64,000 nt of DNA, from assembly GCA_919902505.1 (NCBI GenBank), contig CAKKRE010000046.1, forward strand, positions 41,059 through 105,058, given 5' to 3'. The number at the start of each line of letters is the position of its first letter. Position 1 is the stretch's first letter. Made by a program: the position numbers and the translations under genes. This document shows, piece after piece, positions 1-8,275 of this stretch. Below the pieces are notes generated by a model. The model saw only the letters and a list, made by a program, of their open reading frames with translations. It was not told the origin of the DNA and ran no database searches. This DNA is from Nitrospiraceae bacterium (GTDB lineage Bacteria; Nitrospirota; Nitrospiria; Nitrospirales; Nitrospiraceae).

Positions 1-165
1 AATCCAGGCCGGCGGCGGAGTCTGTGCCTTGTTCGTGGGAATCGCCAACGCCTGCGCCACCGCGGCGGCACGATCCAGCTGCATCACACGCCGGATTGCT
101 TCAGGCGTTCCACCGAACGCCGTGCGGGAGAGAAAGTGGCGGGCTTCGTCGAAGGTCAGAGTCAT
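1..165 (-). CDS. DUF1800 family protein, N-terminal fragment (runs off window)
   Basis: The first 55 residues read MTLTFDEARHFLSRTAFGG and onward. The pattern of an N-terminal 'ARHFLSRTAFGGTP' followed by a helix is typical of the start of DUF1800 proteins, a widespread family of secreted or cytoplasmic proteins of unknown biochemical function, often encoded beside a DUF1501 protein. The ATG at 165 is the first start in this frame. The rest of the gene lies beyond base 1, so neither length nor partner can be checked. The family call comes from the N-terminal motif only. Confidence 0.7.
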   Translation of the reverse strand, partial: MTLTFDEARHFLSRTAFGGTPEAIRRVMQLDRAAAVAQALAIPTNKAQTPPPAWI

Positions 166-306
166 GCATGAACTCTTGGAACAATGAACGCGACGCTCTC
201 TCTGACAACGACCCTGTCGCAACCGGGTTGACAGGGTTTCTTCTCGTCGCCCTACCTGGTAACAATCCTAGTAGCCAACGCGCGGCATAGTTCTGTAATA
301 TCGCGC

Positions 307-738
307 ATGCTTCGAACGCTGTCGCTACTCATTTTACTCGGCCTGCTCGTCGTACAGACCGGTTGCAGCACCCCATCCGGCCCGCGCCTCACCGGTGCGG
401 TCCGCTATTTCAATATCCGCTCGGAGGTCGCGCCGCGTCATCTGATCGTACAGGTCGGCGATGAGATCCGTTGGCAAAACCTGAATTCCCAGGCAGTCCG
501 GTTACGGATGCTCGAAGAAACCAACCCCGAGTTGATCTCCTGTCACAAAGGGTTTTCCCAATTTGGAGTCCTACAGGACTCCGTGACCATCGCTCCCATG
601 CAATCCGTCAGCCTCTGCTTCTCGAAACCCACCACCGTGCGCTTCAATGTCTGGCTCGAGGCCGACAATCCACAAAGCGCCATGACTCCCACCGGAAGCA
701 TCCGCATTGAACCATCCGCTTCGAAACGCAGCTCCTAA
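307..738 (+). CDS. Lipoprotein with cupredoxin-like fold
   Basis: A 143-aa protein with a lipoprotein signal peptide: hydrophobic stretch LSLLILLGLLVV followed by lipobox QTGC, so Cys20 should be lipidated. The mature part contains 'LIVQVGDEIRWQN' near residues 47-60, then a Cys around residue 79 and a C-terminal beta-rich segment. This resembles the plastocyanin/cupredoxin layout (VGDxVxWxN), but the usual His/Cys/His/Met copper set is not obvious: there is a lone His in 'SCHKGF'. It is monocistronic by position, with no close neighbour on its strand. No good Shine-Dalgarno precedes the ATG. Cupredoxin fold is an inference from motif shape; function unknown. Confidence 0.7.
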   Translation: MLRTLSLLILLGLLVVQTGCSTPSGPRLTGAVRYFNIRSEVAPRHLIVQVGDEIRWQNLNSQAVRLRMLEETNPELISCHKGFSQFGVLQDSVTIAPMQSVSLCFSKPTTVRFNVWLEADNPQSAMTPTGSIRIEPSASKRSS

Positions 739-1122
739 CTCCGCCTCGATCGAATTGGCCGGCGCCGGGGACACGTCTGACTCACTCCCCCGACCCTCCA
801 TGGCTGCCGAACACCACACCATAGAACATGCCCGGGGTCCGAACCGCACCTCGATGGTGAGATCCTGCACGCCAACACGCGTTTACTCTAGCCCGGACTA
901 TTCATGAATGCCGTCGCGAGGCGTTCGAGACCGAAGGCCGACGCAGGCGTACTTGCAGTCCATCGAGGGCGCACGGCGCGATGACTAAAGAGCGCCACGT
1001 CTGTGCGCGCCGCCGAGCCGGTAAGGCGGCCGGGCGGCCGAACGAGAACAGCCTCGCCGGGCGAGAGGATCGGACACCGGAGCAGGTATTCATGAAGAAT
1101 CCGGGCTAGCTGCCGGCGATCG
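739..1122. other. Gene-free interval
   Basis: About 380 bases between the lipoprotein and the convergent secreted-protein gene. It is very GC-rich. The open frames here have no start signals and unnatural composition, so I call no gene. A short inverted repeat (GCTAGC at 1105-1110 and 1122-1127) overlaps the stop codon of the minus-strand gene and could be a weak transcription end, but no T-run follows on either strand. Confidence 0.5.
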
Positions 1123-1545
1123 CTAGCAGGGAATATTGATGGACGGGTCGCAGAAAAGCGGAGGAAGCACGGCAGGACGCATGAAGCGTGAGGACGGATC
1201 TTGCGACCCCATCGGCGCGGTGAGCGCCGGTCCACCCGTCATGCCGGGCAGCCCCTTGCCGATCGTGCCGAACGACTTGCCCTGACTGGATGGAATGGTG
1301 TTACTTTGCGGCGCACTGGCACCGGAGGCCGTGGCCGTAATCGACGACTGCTGCGCGAGGGGATTCTGGAGCGGGAGGGTTCCCAGTGGTTGCAGGTTTT
1401 GTCCGGGCTGATTCTGTGGGATCGATGCCGGTGGCGAAGTCTGCGCCGTCCCGACCGACGGGGCCAGCATCATGGCCACACTGAGGCCGAGGGACCAGAT
1501 ATTCAGGTGAACTCGCCCGGGGTAGGACCTGCCGTGCCGACTCAC
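1123..1545 (-). CDS. Small secreted Pro/Gln/Ser-rich protein
   Basis: A 140-aa protein with an N-terminal signal peptide: basic n-region, hydrophobic LGLSVAMMLAPSV, and a probable signal peptidase I site after GTAQ. The mature chain is low-complexity, rich in Pro, Gln, Ser and Gly, and ends in LFCDPSINIPC with two cysteines. I chose the GTG at 1545 because CGGAG lies about 7 bases upstream and the signal peptide follows at the right distance; the open frame extends further upstream without a sensible start. No family recognised. Export to the periplasm is inferred. Confidence 0.6.
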   Translation of the reverse strand: MSRHGRSYPGRVHLNIWSLGLSVAMMLAPSVGTAQTSPPASIPQNQPGQNLQPLGTLPLQNPLAQQSSITATASGASAPQSNTIPSSQGKSFGTIGKGLPGMTGGPALTAPMGSQDPSSRFMRPAVLPPLFCDPSINIPC

Positions 1546-1564
1546 AGAAACTCCGTTTCTTCGA

Positions 1565-1870
1565 CTACACCAGCTGCCTGCAAGGCCAGCTAAATACCGT
1601 AATCGAAGGCTTCTGTCCACCTGGACGTTGGACCACCTCGTCGCGCCACGCCTTGACGGCTCGTTCAACCCGCTCGGCACGCGCATCGTCCACGGCGACC
1701 ATGATCACATTGTTGACCCCCGGATAGAAGGAGACGCCATCAGCGGGCCCCGTCTGTCCGGCTCCGGTCGTCTCAGGCATTTCGGTATAGGCGCGAATAT
1801 CGCACTGTTCGAGTAACACATGCACCCGTTCCTTCAACGACGATCGAAAGGCCAACATCAGCATATTCAT
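1565..1870 (-). CDS. PII-like (PG0541-type) small protein
   Basis: A 101-aa protein beginning MNMLMLAFRSSLKERV, with a beta-alpha-beta pattern and the phrase 'VNNVIMVAVDDARAERVERAVKAW'. The pattern fits the PII-like superfamily, specifically the small PG0541-type, transporter-associated group. Such proteins form trimers and commonly sense nucleotides or metals, but no ligand residues can be assigned here. The start at 1870 has TGGAG 8 bases upstream. It lies 73 bases downstream of the topoisomerase VI A gene on the same strand, with no transporter nearby, which is atypical. Family assignment is by pattern only. Confidence 0.6.
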   Translation of the reverse strand: MNMLMLAFRSSLKERVHVLLEQCDIRAYTEMPETTGAGQTGPADGVSFYPGVNNVIMVAVDDARAERVERAVKAWRDEVVQRPGGQKPSITVFSWPCRQLV

Positions 1871-1943
1871 AGCGTAACTCCAGGAACGTAATGAGGCTCG
1901 TTCGACGCGTGGCCCGGTCGGAGGAAAAAGCAAAGCCCCTCCG

Positions 1944-3050
1944 CTAATCCAACCAGTCCTTTTCCTTCAACTTGCGCGGCAGATACTTCTTGGTCAGGTA
2001 TTGAAAGTCTTTGTTCGCGAGCGCGTCCAGTTCGTACTTCAGCCCGTTCGCGAGCATCCGTTTGATTTCCTGCTGCCAGGCCGGCTTCTGGAACCACTGA
2101 TAGTTCAGCAACTCCTTCGCGCGGGTAATGTCTTTCTCGTTCAGCTTGATGCCCACATTACGCGGCAACTCATAGCGCTCCGGATCGGCGCTGGAAAGCC
2201 CGATGAATTTCGCTTTCGGAATCGCCATACGCTGGCTCTCGAAGGCAAGATTGATCGAGCCCTGCTTCACCACCGAATAAATATAGTATCCCCAGGGATC
2301 GTTGTCGACCAGCACATACACGGGCAGTTTGTGCTCCTCGTGCAGACGGCGCGCCAGCCGCCGCACCCCGCGCGGTGGCTGCCCGTTCCCCGTCAGGAGC
2401 ACGCAGTTGTAACGCCGCCAGAACTTATCTTCCGAGAGCCGGTTCCACTGCGTGCCTTTTTCGACCAGCAGGAGAAAATCGGCGGTGCAACGGCGGATTT
2501 CCAGATATTCCGGTTCGACGATCGAGGGCACGGAATATCCGCCCTTGCCCAGCCTGGCACAATCCACCCGGTCACCGTCGTCCCCGAACACGACCGGCCC
2601 GACGATGCTGCCGCTGTTTTCCGCCCGCACATGGAGTTCTTCCCGAAGCGCTGCCAGCGAGACTTCGAGATCCTCGATAATGGGGTCGGACTCGTCCTGT
2701 GTATCGAAGGTATTCTCATGGGAGTCCTGAATCGTATGTTTCGTACGATAATAGATTTCCCTGAGCGAGGTGGTCAGATCGGCTTGCTGCAACTCCGCCA
2801 GCGCATCGGCCACCAGCATCGTCTGCATGAATTTCTTCGCCATCCCGACGTTAAAAAACGAGCGGGATTGCTTCTTCTCGCCCATCTCGATCAACCCCCT
2901 GCGAGGATTGAACGACACGTTCGACAACGCGCGGATCGGAATCTCAAACGTCGGGTCTTTGGCCCGTTGCGCCGCCGCGATGACCACATCGGCCATCCCG
3001 ACGAGCTTTTTCCCCACGACGCCGATCTTCTTCGTCTTTGCCTGTGCCAT
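1944..3050 (-). CDS. top6A: DNA topoisomerase VI subunit A (Spo11-like)
   Basis: A 368-aa type IIB topoisomerase A subunit, which makes the transient double-strand break through a tyrosyl-DNA link in the A2B2 enzyme. The 5Y-CAP active-site motif is LREIYYRTKH with Tyr100/Tyr101. A Toprim domain follows, with the acidic residue in FLLLVEKG and the metal-binding aspartates in VLVDNDPWG. Length matches archaeal homologues. It is 8 bases downstream of the B-subunit gene, so the two form an operon. Topoisomerase VI is standard in archaea and plants but patchy in bacteria; all key motifs are intact here, so the enzyme is probably active. Confidence 0.93.
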   Translation of the reverse strand: MAQAKTKKIGVVGKKLVGMADVVIAAAQRAKDPTFEIPIRALSNVSFNPRRGLIEMGEKKQSRSFFNVGMAKKFMQTMLVADALAELQQADLTTSLREIYYRTKHTIQDSHENTFDTQDESDPIIEDLEVSLAALREELHVRAENSGSIVGPVVFGDDGDRVDCARLGKGGYSVPSIVEPEYLEIRRCTADFLLLVEKGTQWNRLSEDKFWRRYNCVLLTGNGQPPRGVRRLARRLHEEHKLPVYVLVDNDPWGYYIYSVVKQGSINLAFESQRMAIPKAKFIGLSSADPERYELPRNVGIKLNEKDITRAKELLNYQWFQKPAWQQEIKRMLANGLKYELDALANKDFQYLTKKYLPRKLKEKDWLD

Positions 3051-3058
3051 ACCCTGTC

Positions 3059-5173
3059 CTATTTCCTTTTCCGGGTGGCGGATATCTGCCCGGGCTTTGT
3101 CTTGAGCGGTGTCGCCTTTTTCGTTGACGGCTGCTCATCGACAAACAAGGTTTGCTGCCCCACTTTCGCCTTCGTTGCCGCGCCGGACTTACCCTTCACG
3201 ACGAGCGGGATCTCCTTCGAGCCCCGCTTCGCTTTTACCGGATATTTCGTCTCGGTGATCGGCTCAGCCTCCGCCGTTTTGGTGGCAGCCGCAGGCGATC
3301 CAGGAGTGTGCTGCGCAATCTCGGTCTCTCCCTCGATCCCCTCGGCAGTCACGATGATCGAATGCGGCAGGCCTTCGGGTCCGGCACCGGTTTTTCCCAG
3401 GGCCTCATCGGTCTTCAGGCCCCCCGTCCGTGAACTGGCGATCTTGTGCAACTGCTCCTTCAATTTTTCCGTGGGAAGGTTTCCGCCTTTGAGACGATTG
3501 CAGGCAGCCACAACCTCCTCGATATAGAGATCGAAGATATTGCGTCGACGAAATTCACTAGCGGCCCGCTCTCTTCTCCGCAGGAAAATCCCCAGCCGCC
3601 GCCCGGCTTCACGGAGCGCCAGGGTGATTTCCTTCTGAATCTCGTCGTAGTCCGCAATGGCTTCTTTCGACTCGCTGGTGAACGGCACCCACACGGATGC
3701 CATGTGCACGAAAATCACCATCGGCCCGGCAGGCAGCGCGCCACGGGACTGCGACACCCCATAGTTTCGCCAGGTGGTGCTGAGCACCGCTTTGAACGTG
3801 GCGCACGCCGACTGTTGGTAGAGCAACGGCACCCGATTCGCATACCGGATCACCCGCGCCTGTTCGGTATCGTGCCCCTGGTCTTCACCCTCGGCCAACG
3901 GCACGGCGGCCTGCTGAGGCTTGGCCGCTTCGTCCGGTCCTTTGCCGAACGCCAGCCCTGCCTCGATGATAAAAGGATAGCCGCGATAGACAGCCGGTGG
4001 GCGACTGACAGCCGTATAAAACTCCCCTTTGATTTGTTTGTAGAGACCCGAGAGGATCGCCTTCTCCCCGATCGGCGAAATGCAGTTCGTCGGCGGCGCC
4101 ATGATCTTGGTGGTCTGAATCGTCTTATACAGCGTTTCGGCCGCCTGATGTTTCACGTCGCGAGGCTTGGTAGCGGGCGACACCTTCGCCGCTTTGCAGA
4201 TCTCCTCGGCCAAGGCCGGAGAAACCCGGCAGAAGTCGCTCGCGAGGAAACCGGCCACCGTATGGCTCTTCGTATCCTGCAACATCTTGAGCAAGGCCCC
4301 GAACTCGATCCCATAGGGATGCGGTTTGATTTCTTTCGGGGAAGGCGGCAGCTCGTGATAGGTCCGGGGATACTCTTTCGTTTCCCCTTCCGGGGTGTGA
4401 TAGACCAGCCGCACATGCGGGTTGGCGATCGACGTCTGCTCCAGCCACTCATCGACGGACGCGCGGCCCTTCTGATAACGTCCTTCCACCTCGAGCGCCA
4501 CCTCGGTGCCTTGCGGCTGAGCCCATTCGATTTGCTTGTTCTCATGCACCAGCGGCTCGTTCTTCTTCGTGTCGATTTGCACTTCGAAGTAATGCGCCGC
4601 GGTGCGAGGCCCCGTGCGGGAAATCACCTTGACCGGCTTGCCGGTCGTCAATTGCCCATACATGCCGGCCGCTGAAATACCGATGCCCTGTTGTCCCCGG
4701 CTCATCCGCATGCGATGGAATTTCGAGCCGTACAGCAACTTGGCGAACACACGGGGGATCTGTTGACGCACAATGCCCGGCCCGTTATCGGTCACAGTGA
4801 TCCGGAAACGAGTCGCCTGGCTGGGCGCAACCGGCGCTTGTCCGCTTGCTACCGTTTCAAGCCGCACCGTGACCTCGGGCAGAATGCCTGCCTCTTCGCA
4901 GGCATCCAGCGAGTTATCGACCGCTTCTTTCACACAGGTGAGCAGTGCTTTGCGAGGATTGTCGAATCCCAGGAGATGCCGGTTCTTGGTGAAAAATTCG
5001 GAGACGGAAATCTCCCGCTGGCGCGCCCCCATCTCGACCGCCGTCACCGCAGAGGACGATTCTGCTTTGCTCGTTGATTTTTTTCGCGACGCGACTGGTT
5101 CAGACACAGTGGTTTCGGACTGGGGCGCAGAAGCAAAGGACTTAGCACGTGGCGATGAAGTCTTGATGGCCAT
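3059..5173 (-). CDS. top6B: DNA topoisomerase VI subunit B (GHKL ATPase)
   Basis: A 704-aa ATPase subunit of topoisomerase VI. The GHKL Bergerat fold is clear: N-box EAVDNSLDACEEAG, G1 box TDNGPGI, and glycine-rich G2 region GQQGIGISAAGMYG. The middle holds the H2TH-like and transducer domains. It is longer than typical archaeal subunits because of a ~45-residue Ser/Lys/Ala-rich N-terminal extension and a ~150-residue basic C-terminal tail rich in Lys, Thr and Ala, probably disordered and DNA-contacting. GAGAGG lies 6 bases before the ATG. It is the first gene of the top6B-top6A operon, with upstream sequence free for a promoter. Confidence 0.93.
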   Translation of the reverse strand: MAIKTSSPRAKSFASAPQSETTVSEPVASRKKSTSKAESSSAVTAVEMGARQREISVSEFFTKNRHLLGFDNPRKALLTCVKEAVDNSLDACEEAGILPEVTVRLETVASGQAPVAPSQATRFRITVTDNGPGIVRQQIPRVFAKLLYGSKFHRMRMSRGQQGIGISAAGMYGQLTTGKPVKVISRTGPRTAAHYFEVQIDTKKNEPLVHENKQIEWAQPQGTEVALEVEGRYQKGRASVDEWLEQTSIANPHVRLVYHTPEGETKEYPRTYHELPPSPKEIKPHPYGIEFGALLKMLQDTKSHTVAGFLASDFCRVSPALAEEICKAAKVSPATKPRDVKHQAAETLYKTIQTTKIMAPPTNCISPIGEKAILSGLYKQIKGEFYTAVSRPPAVYRGYPFIIEAGLAFGKGPDEAAKPQQAAVPLAEGEDQGHDTEQARVIRYANRVPLLYQQSACATFKAVLSTTWRNYGVSQSRGALPAGPMVIFVHMASVWVPFTSESKEAIADYDEIQKEITLALREAGRRLGIFLRRRERAASEFRRRNIFDLYIEEVVAACNRLKGGNLPTEKLKEQLHKIASSRTGGLKTDEALGKTGAGPEGLPHSIIVTAEGIEGETEIAQHTPGSPAAATKTAEAEPITETKYPVKAKRGSKEIPLVVKGKSGAATKAKVGQQTLFVDEQPSTKKATPLKTKPGQISATRKRK

Positions 5174-5607
5174 TCAACCTCTCACGCAAGGAATTCACAC
5201 CGGACCGGCTCGCTGGGATTCACACGATGAATACGTACGCTCTTCGTCGTTTACAGGGAACCACCAGGAGAGTCAAGCCTTGAGCATATTCTCGTCGTCA
5301 CTTCCTGCGCAGGATCATCACTGCCTCTCCGGGAATCCGGGCCGATGTGAGGAAGGAAGACGATGAAGGAAGACGGCTGCGAGGGAGAGACGAGAGGTTT
5401 GGGTGGGAGGAGGACGCACCTACCGAGGAGAGGTAGATACGGCGGAGATCTCGGGAGGATTTCAGGCTTCCCAGTACAAGCTGGGCATGCACACCATCCT
5501 CAACACTCAATCCCCTTTTGGTACATATTCCCCCGGGGCGTTAACTCCCCCCACCAGGTTACGATAGGCCTCCTCACGCCGATGAGTCAAGAGCATGGGC
5601 AGGCGAT
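5174..5607. other. Gene-free interval upstream of top6B
   Basis: About 430 bases between the top6B start and the end of the next minus-strand gene. It must hold the top6BA promoter near 5180-5260, but no convincing -35/-10 pair could be picked out. The small frames here have arginine/serine-rich, non-protein-like content. I see no RNA gene or repeat. Confidence 0.5.
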
Positions 5608-6081
5608 TTACGGACCGGCCGTGTCGGCCTGTCGATGTGTGATGGTCGGGTGATGGAGCCAGGCCGCTTCGATCCGGACCTCCGCCCCGATCGAACAGTA
5701 CAGCGGCTCAGATGTATTGTTACTCTCGACGCGAGCCCTCATGGTGCCGCGTTCGTTCTCGAGTTCCAACACGCCCAGATGCTCATGAAGATCCACGACG
5801 CAGGTCAGGCTGCGTGACTCGCGATCACCCACGATCGTCCTCGCTACCACCGGCTCTTGCAGCGTCAGCAGGTCATTCGGCCGGAAGGTCGGTTGATCCT
5901 TCATCTCGACGGCAATCACCACGCCTGCCCCGGCCAGGAGCAGGCAGACCCCAAAGAGGGCGGCATTGGCCCGCTGCGGATAATGGATCCTCAACCAACG
6001 GACAGCCGTACGGATGCCGATCACCAACAGAAGAGCGATGAAACCCAGCGCGGCGACCGTCAACACAAGGCGAAGGTTCAT
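5608..6081 (-). CDS. Small membrane protein coupled to the REC-PAS regulator
   Basis: A 157-aa protein starting MNLRLVLTVAALGFI. It has two predicted transmembrane helices (about residues 3-25 and 38-58, the second ALFGVCLLLAGAGVVIAVEM), then a soluble beta-rich domain of about 95 residues containing two cysteines. Its ATG overlaps the TGA of the upstream regulator gene (ATGA), so the two are translationally coupled. The frame extends upstream inside the regulator gene, but only this start gives a membrane topology. No family recognised; a signalling partner role is inferred from coupling. Confidence 0.7.
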   Translation of the reverse strand: MNLRLVLTVAALGFIALLLVIGIRTAVRWLRIHYPQRANAALFGVCLLLAGAGVVIAVEMKDQPTFRPNDLLTLQEPVVARTIVGDRESRSLTCVVDLHEHLGVLELENERGTMRARVESNNTSEPLYCSIGAEVRIEAAWLHHPTITHRQADTAGP

Positions 6082-7670
6082 GCGGTCCCTTGTGCCTGAT
6101 TGATGGCCGCTACTGTATAGATTCCGCTCGCCGTCGACAGCGGAGAGAGGGTCGTCGTGAAGGGAAACTCCGTGCCGTCTTTCCGTAAGCCGACGCATTC
6201 ACAAGGGCGCCCCGATCGGTCGTCCGGACGGACCAGAAAGACGGGAGAACGGTCCGAGCCTTGCGGACGCAGTCTCGCCGGCGTGAGCCGTTCAACAGGC
6301 TGACCGAGCAGTTCGGCACGCTCATAGCCGAACTGCGTGTCCACATGGGCATTCGTCATCAGAATCATCCCTGCGGCATCCACCACGATGATGCCATTCG
6401 AGGCCGAGTCCATCACCACGCGAAGGCAATCCGCACTCTCATGCAACGCCTCTTCGGTCCGTTTCCGCTCGGTGATGTCCTGCGCGAACACCAGGACCCC
6501 GAGCACATTCCCCGGCGAGTCCAGGTACGGCACCTTGTCTGTTTGCACCCAGCGTTTTTCACCGGCCCCTGTGCGATAGGGCTCGATGATTCCGAGCTTC
6601 GGCCGCCCTGACACGATCACCTCCAGATCATCCTGATGATAGCGCTCGGCCTCCTCCGGATAAAATTCATCGGTCGATCGGCCTTCGATTTCCCCCACGG
6701 TTTTCTGGATGGATTCCGCCACCCGTCGATTCGCGCGCAGGATGCGATTGTGCGCGTCCTTGTACCAGACCATGGCCGGGATCAAATCCAACAGCGCCTG
6801 CTGCTCAATCTGCTGTCGCAACAGTCGCGCTTCCGCTTCTTTCCGTGCCGTGATGTCCCGCACGATGCCGCAATGCACGCGCTGTCCGTCGGAGATCCAA
6901 CTGCTCAGTGACATCTCAATCGGAAATTCCCGGCCATCCTTGTGCAACCCGTGCATGGTCACGACGGTGCCCTTCAGGCGCAAATCGCCCGTCGTACGAA
7001 CCCGCGCCAACGCCTGTTCATGCCTGGCGCGGTAGCGTTCAGGCATGATCATGGTCAGGGACTCCCCCAACACCTCCCCGGCCACATATCCGAACAATCG
7101 CTCGGCCGCACTGTTCCAGGACAGGATGTGTCCCTCCCCATTCGCGAGCACAATCGCATCGGGCGCGGTCTGCACGACCTCTCGAAACCGATCCTCACTG
7201 GCCGTCAGGGCCTGCTTCGTCGCTGCGGCCTCGATGGAGAGATGCTTCACTCCCACGGCACGCCGGATCAGAGCCTTTAATTCTTCGGCATCGTACGGCT
7301 TCGTCAAATACCCGAACGCTCCTTCGGTGAGGGAGCTGTGCTTTTTCGCCACCGCGACAAACGCCGTCAGCATAATGACCGGAAGCACCGGGTCGATTTG
7401 TTTCAGGAGGGTAAGAACCGAGAGTCCGTCCATATCGGGCAGCATCAGGTCCAGCACCACCGCGGACAGAGATTCCGCCTTCGCCTTGGCAAGAGCCTCG
7501 GCACCGGTGCCGGCGACTGAGACACGGTAGCCGACGTGCTCCAGGAGATCATGCAGTACGAGTGCGATATCGGGGTCGTCGTCTACGATCAGGATTTTGG
7601 GAGGTGGAAGCTCGATCACCCTGGGCGTGGTCTTTGACATGGCGGTCAACGAAACCATGGGTAGCGTCAT
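6078..7670 (-). CDS. Response regulator with three PAS domains (REC-PAS-PAS-PAS)
   Basis: A 530-aa signalling protein. Residues about 25-140 form a receiver domain: acidic pocket VDDDPD, phospho-acceptor in VVLDLMLPDMDG, Thr in MLTAF and Lys in LTKPYD. Three PAS/PAC modules follow at about 160-280, 290-405 and 415-525, each with the PAC-type ending (for example GIVRDITARKEAE and VFAQDITERKRTE). No HisKA/HATPase, GGDEF, EAL or HTH domain follows: the protein ends with the third PAS. It therefore probably relays phosphorylation or ligand sensing to a partner. Several ATGs occur near the start (7670, 7658, 7637), none with a strong ribosome site. Confidence 0.88.
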   Translation of the reverse strand: MTLPMVSLTAMSKTTPRVIELPPPKILIVDDDPDIALVLHDLLEHVGYRVSVAGTGAEALAKAKAESLSAVVLDLMLPDMDGLSVLTLLKQIDPVLPVIMLTAFVAVAKKHSSLTEGAFGYLTKPYDAEELKALIRRAVGVKHLSIEAAATKQALTASEDRFREVVQTAPDAIVLANGEGHILSWNSAAERLFGYVAGEVLGESLTMIMPERYRARHEQALARVRTTGDLRLKGTVVTMHGLHKDGREFPIEMSLSSWISDGQRVHCGIVRDITARKEAEARLLRQQIEQQALLDLIPAMVWYKDAHNRILRANRRVAESIQKTVGEIEGRSTDEFYPEEAERYHQDDLEVIVSGRPKLGIIEPYRTGAGEKRWVQTDKVPYLDSPGNVLGVLVFAQDITERKRTEEALHESADCLRVVMDSASNGIIVVDAAGMILMTNAHVDTQFGYERAELLGQPVERLTPARLRPQGSDRSPVFLVRPDDRSGRPCECVGLRKDGTEFPFTTTLSPLSTASGIYTVAAINQAQGTA

Positions 7671-7834
7671 ACGACCGGTCTGACGCTTCGGCTGTCATTG
7701 TCCTCTTTTCGATGACAAGAATCCACCTGTCTATTGAGCCGCTCTCGAATGGCTCATCGGATAGGCAACAGGAAAAACCTCCTACGGCCCCTCACTACTC
7801 GATTACCCGATGAACCATGTCACTTCGGAAGGCC

Positions 7835-8011
7835 TCATTTTTTTCGATAGACATTCAGGCCGATTTTCTCCTCTCGTCCCGGAATGGTGACATTTCCCTC
7901 CGTCGAGGCGATGATTGTGGTCTTTCCCGAAGCCGACGGCCCGAACTCTTTCGACAAATCCACCTTGATGGTCAGCACAGTTCCCTCGACAGTCATCTCG
8001 ACATTTTTCAT
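7835..8011 (-). CDS. 58-aa conserved-looking small protein
   Basis: MKNVEMTVEG and onward, 58 residues, acidic and Lys-balanced, with a likely beta-sandwich or small all-beta pattern and the ending GLNVYRKK. The ATG overlaps the dodecin stop as ATGA, and GGGAG lies 6 bases upstream, so expression is coupled to dodecin. The coding frame extends upstream but only this start has a ribosome site. The 'SASGKTTIIASTEGN' stretch superficially resembles a P-loop but lacks the GxxxxGK spacing. Function unknown; the gene is likely real because of the start signal and overlap. Confidence 0.75.
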   Translation of the reverse strand: MKNVEMTVEGTVLTIKVDLSKEFGPSASGKTTIIASTEGNVTIPGREEKIGLNVYRKK

Positions 8012-8223
8012 AATGCTCCCTGATCCTTCAGAACAAATGTGACTTTCAGCGCCACGCGATACTGGGTGATCTTTCCGTCTTCGATATCCACTTTCTGATC
8101 TTCGATCCAAGCGCTTTTCACATTCTGTAACGTCTTGTTCGCGCGAGCGATTCCAAGATGAATGGCATCGTCAAAACTCTTGGGGGATGCAGCAATGATT
8201 TCCGTCACACGTGCGACAGACAT
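8008..8223 (-). CDS. Dodecin (flavin-binding small protein)
   Basis: A 71-aa protein, MSVARVTEIIAASPKSFDDAI, matching dodecin length and its beta1-alpha-beta2-beta3 layout: 'VTEIIAASPKSFDDAI...A...T' in the first half, then a 'W' and 'I..Y.V.LKVTFVL' in the second. Dodecins form hollow dodecamers that bind and buffer flavins. The start at 8223 is fixed by GGGAGG upstream; the longer frame adds residues without homology to the family. The gene overlaps the following small-protein gene by ATGA. Confidence 0.9.
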   Translation of the reverse strand: MSVARVTEIIAASPKSFDDAIHLGIARANKTLQNVKSAWIEDQKVDIEDGKITQYRVALKVTFVLKDQGAL

Positions 8224-8275
8224 GATAGCCTCCCTGGTTTGAATGGTGGATACCACACTCGGCACCTCAGGCTAG

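Noticed and set aside
1105..1127. GCTAGC inverted repeat as a rho-independent terminator
   Set aside because: The stem is short and no T-run follows on either strand.
888..1235. 115-aa minus-strand frame in the 739-1122 interval
   Set aside because: Overlaps the secreted-protein gene in another frame, has no ribosome site, and is Arg/Pro-rich.
2001..3527. Long plus-strand open frame opposite the topoisomerase VI genes
   Set aside because: It is antisense to clear topoisomerase VI motifs and its translation has no recognisable domain; GC-rich coding DNA often leaves such mirror frames open.
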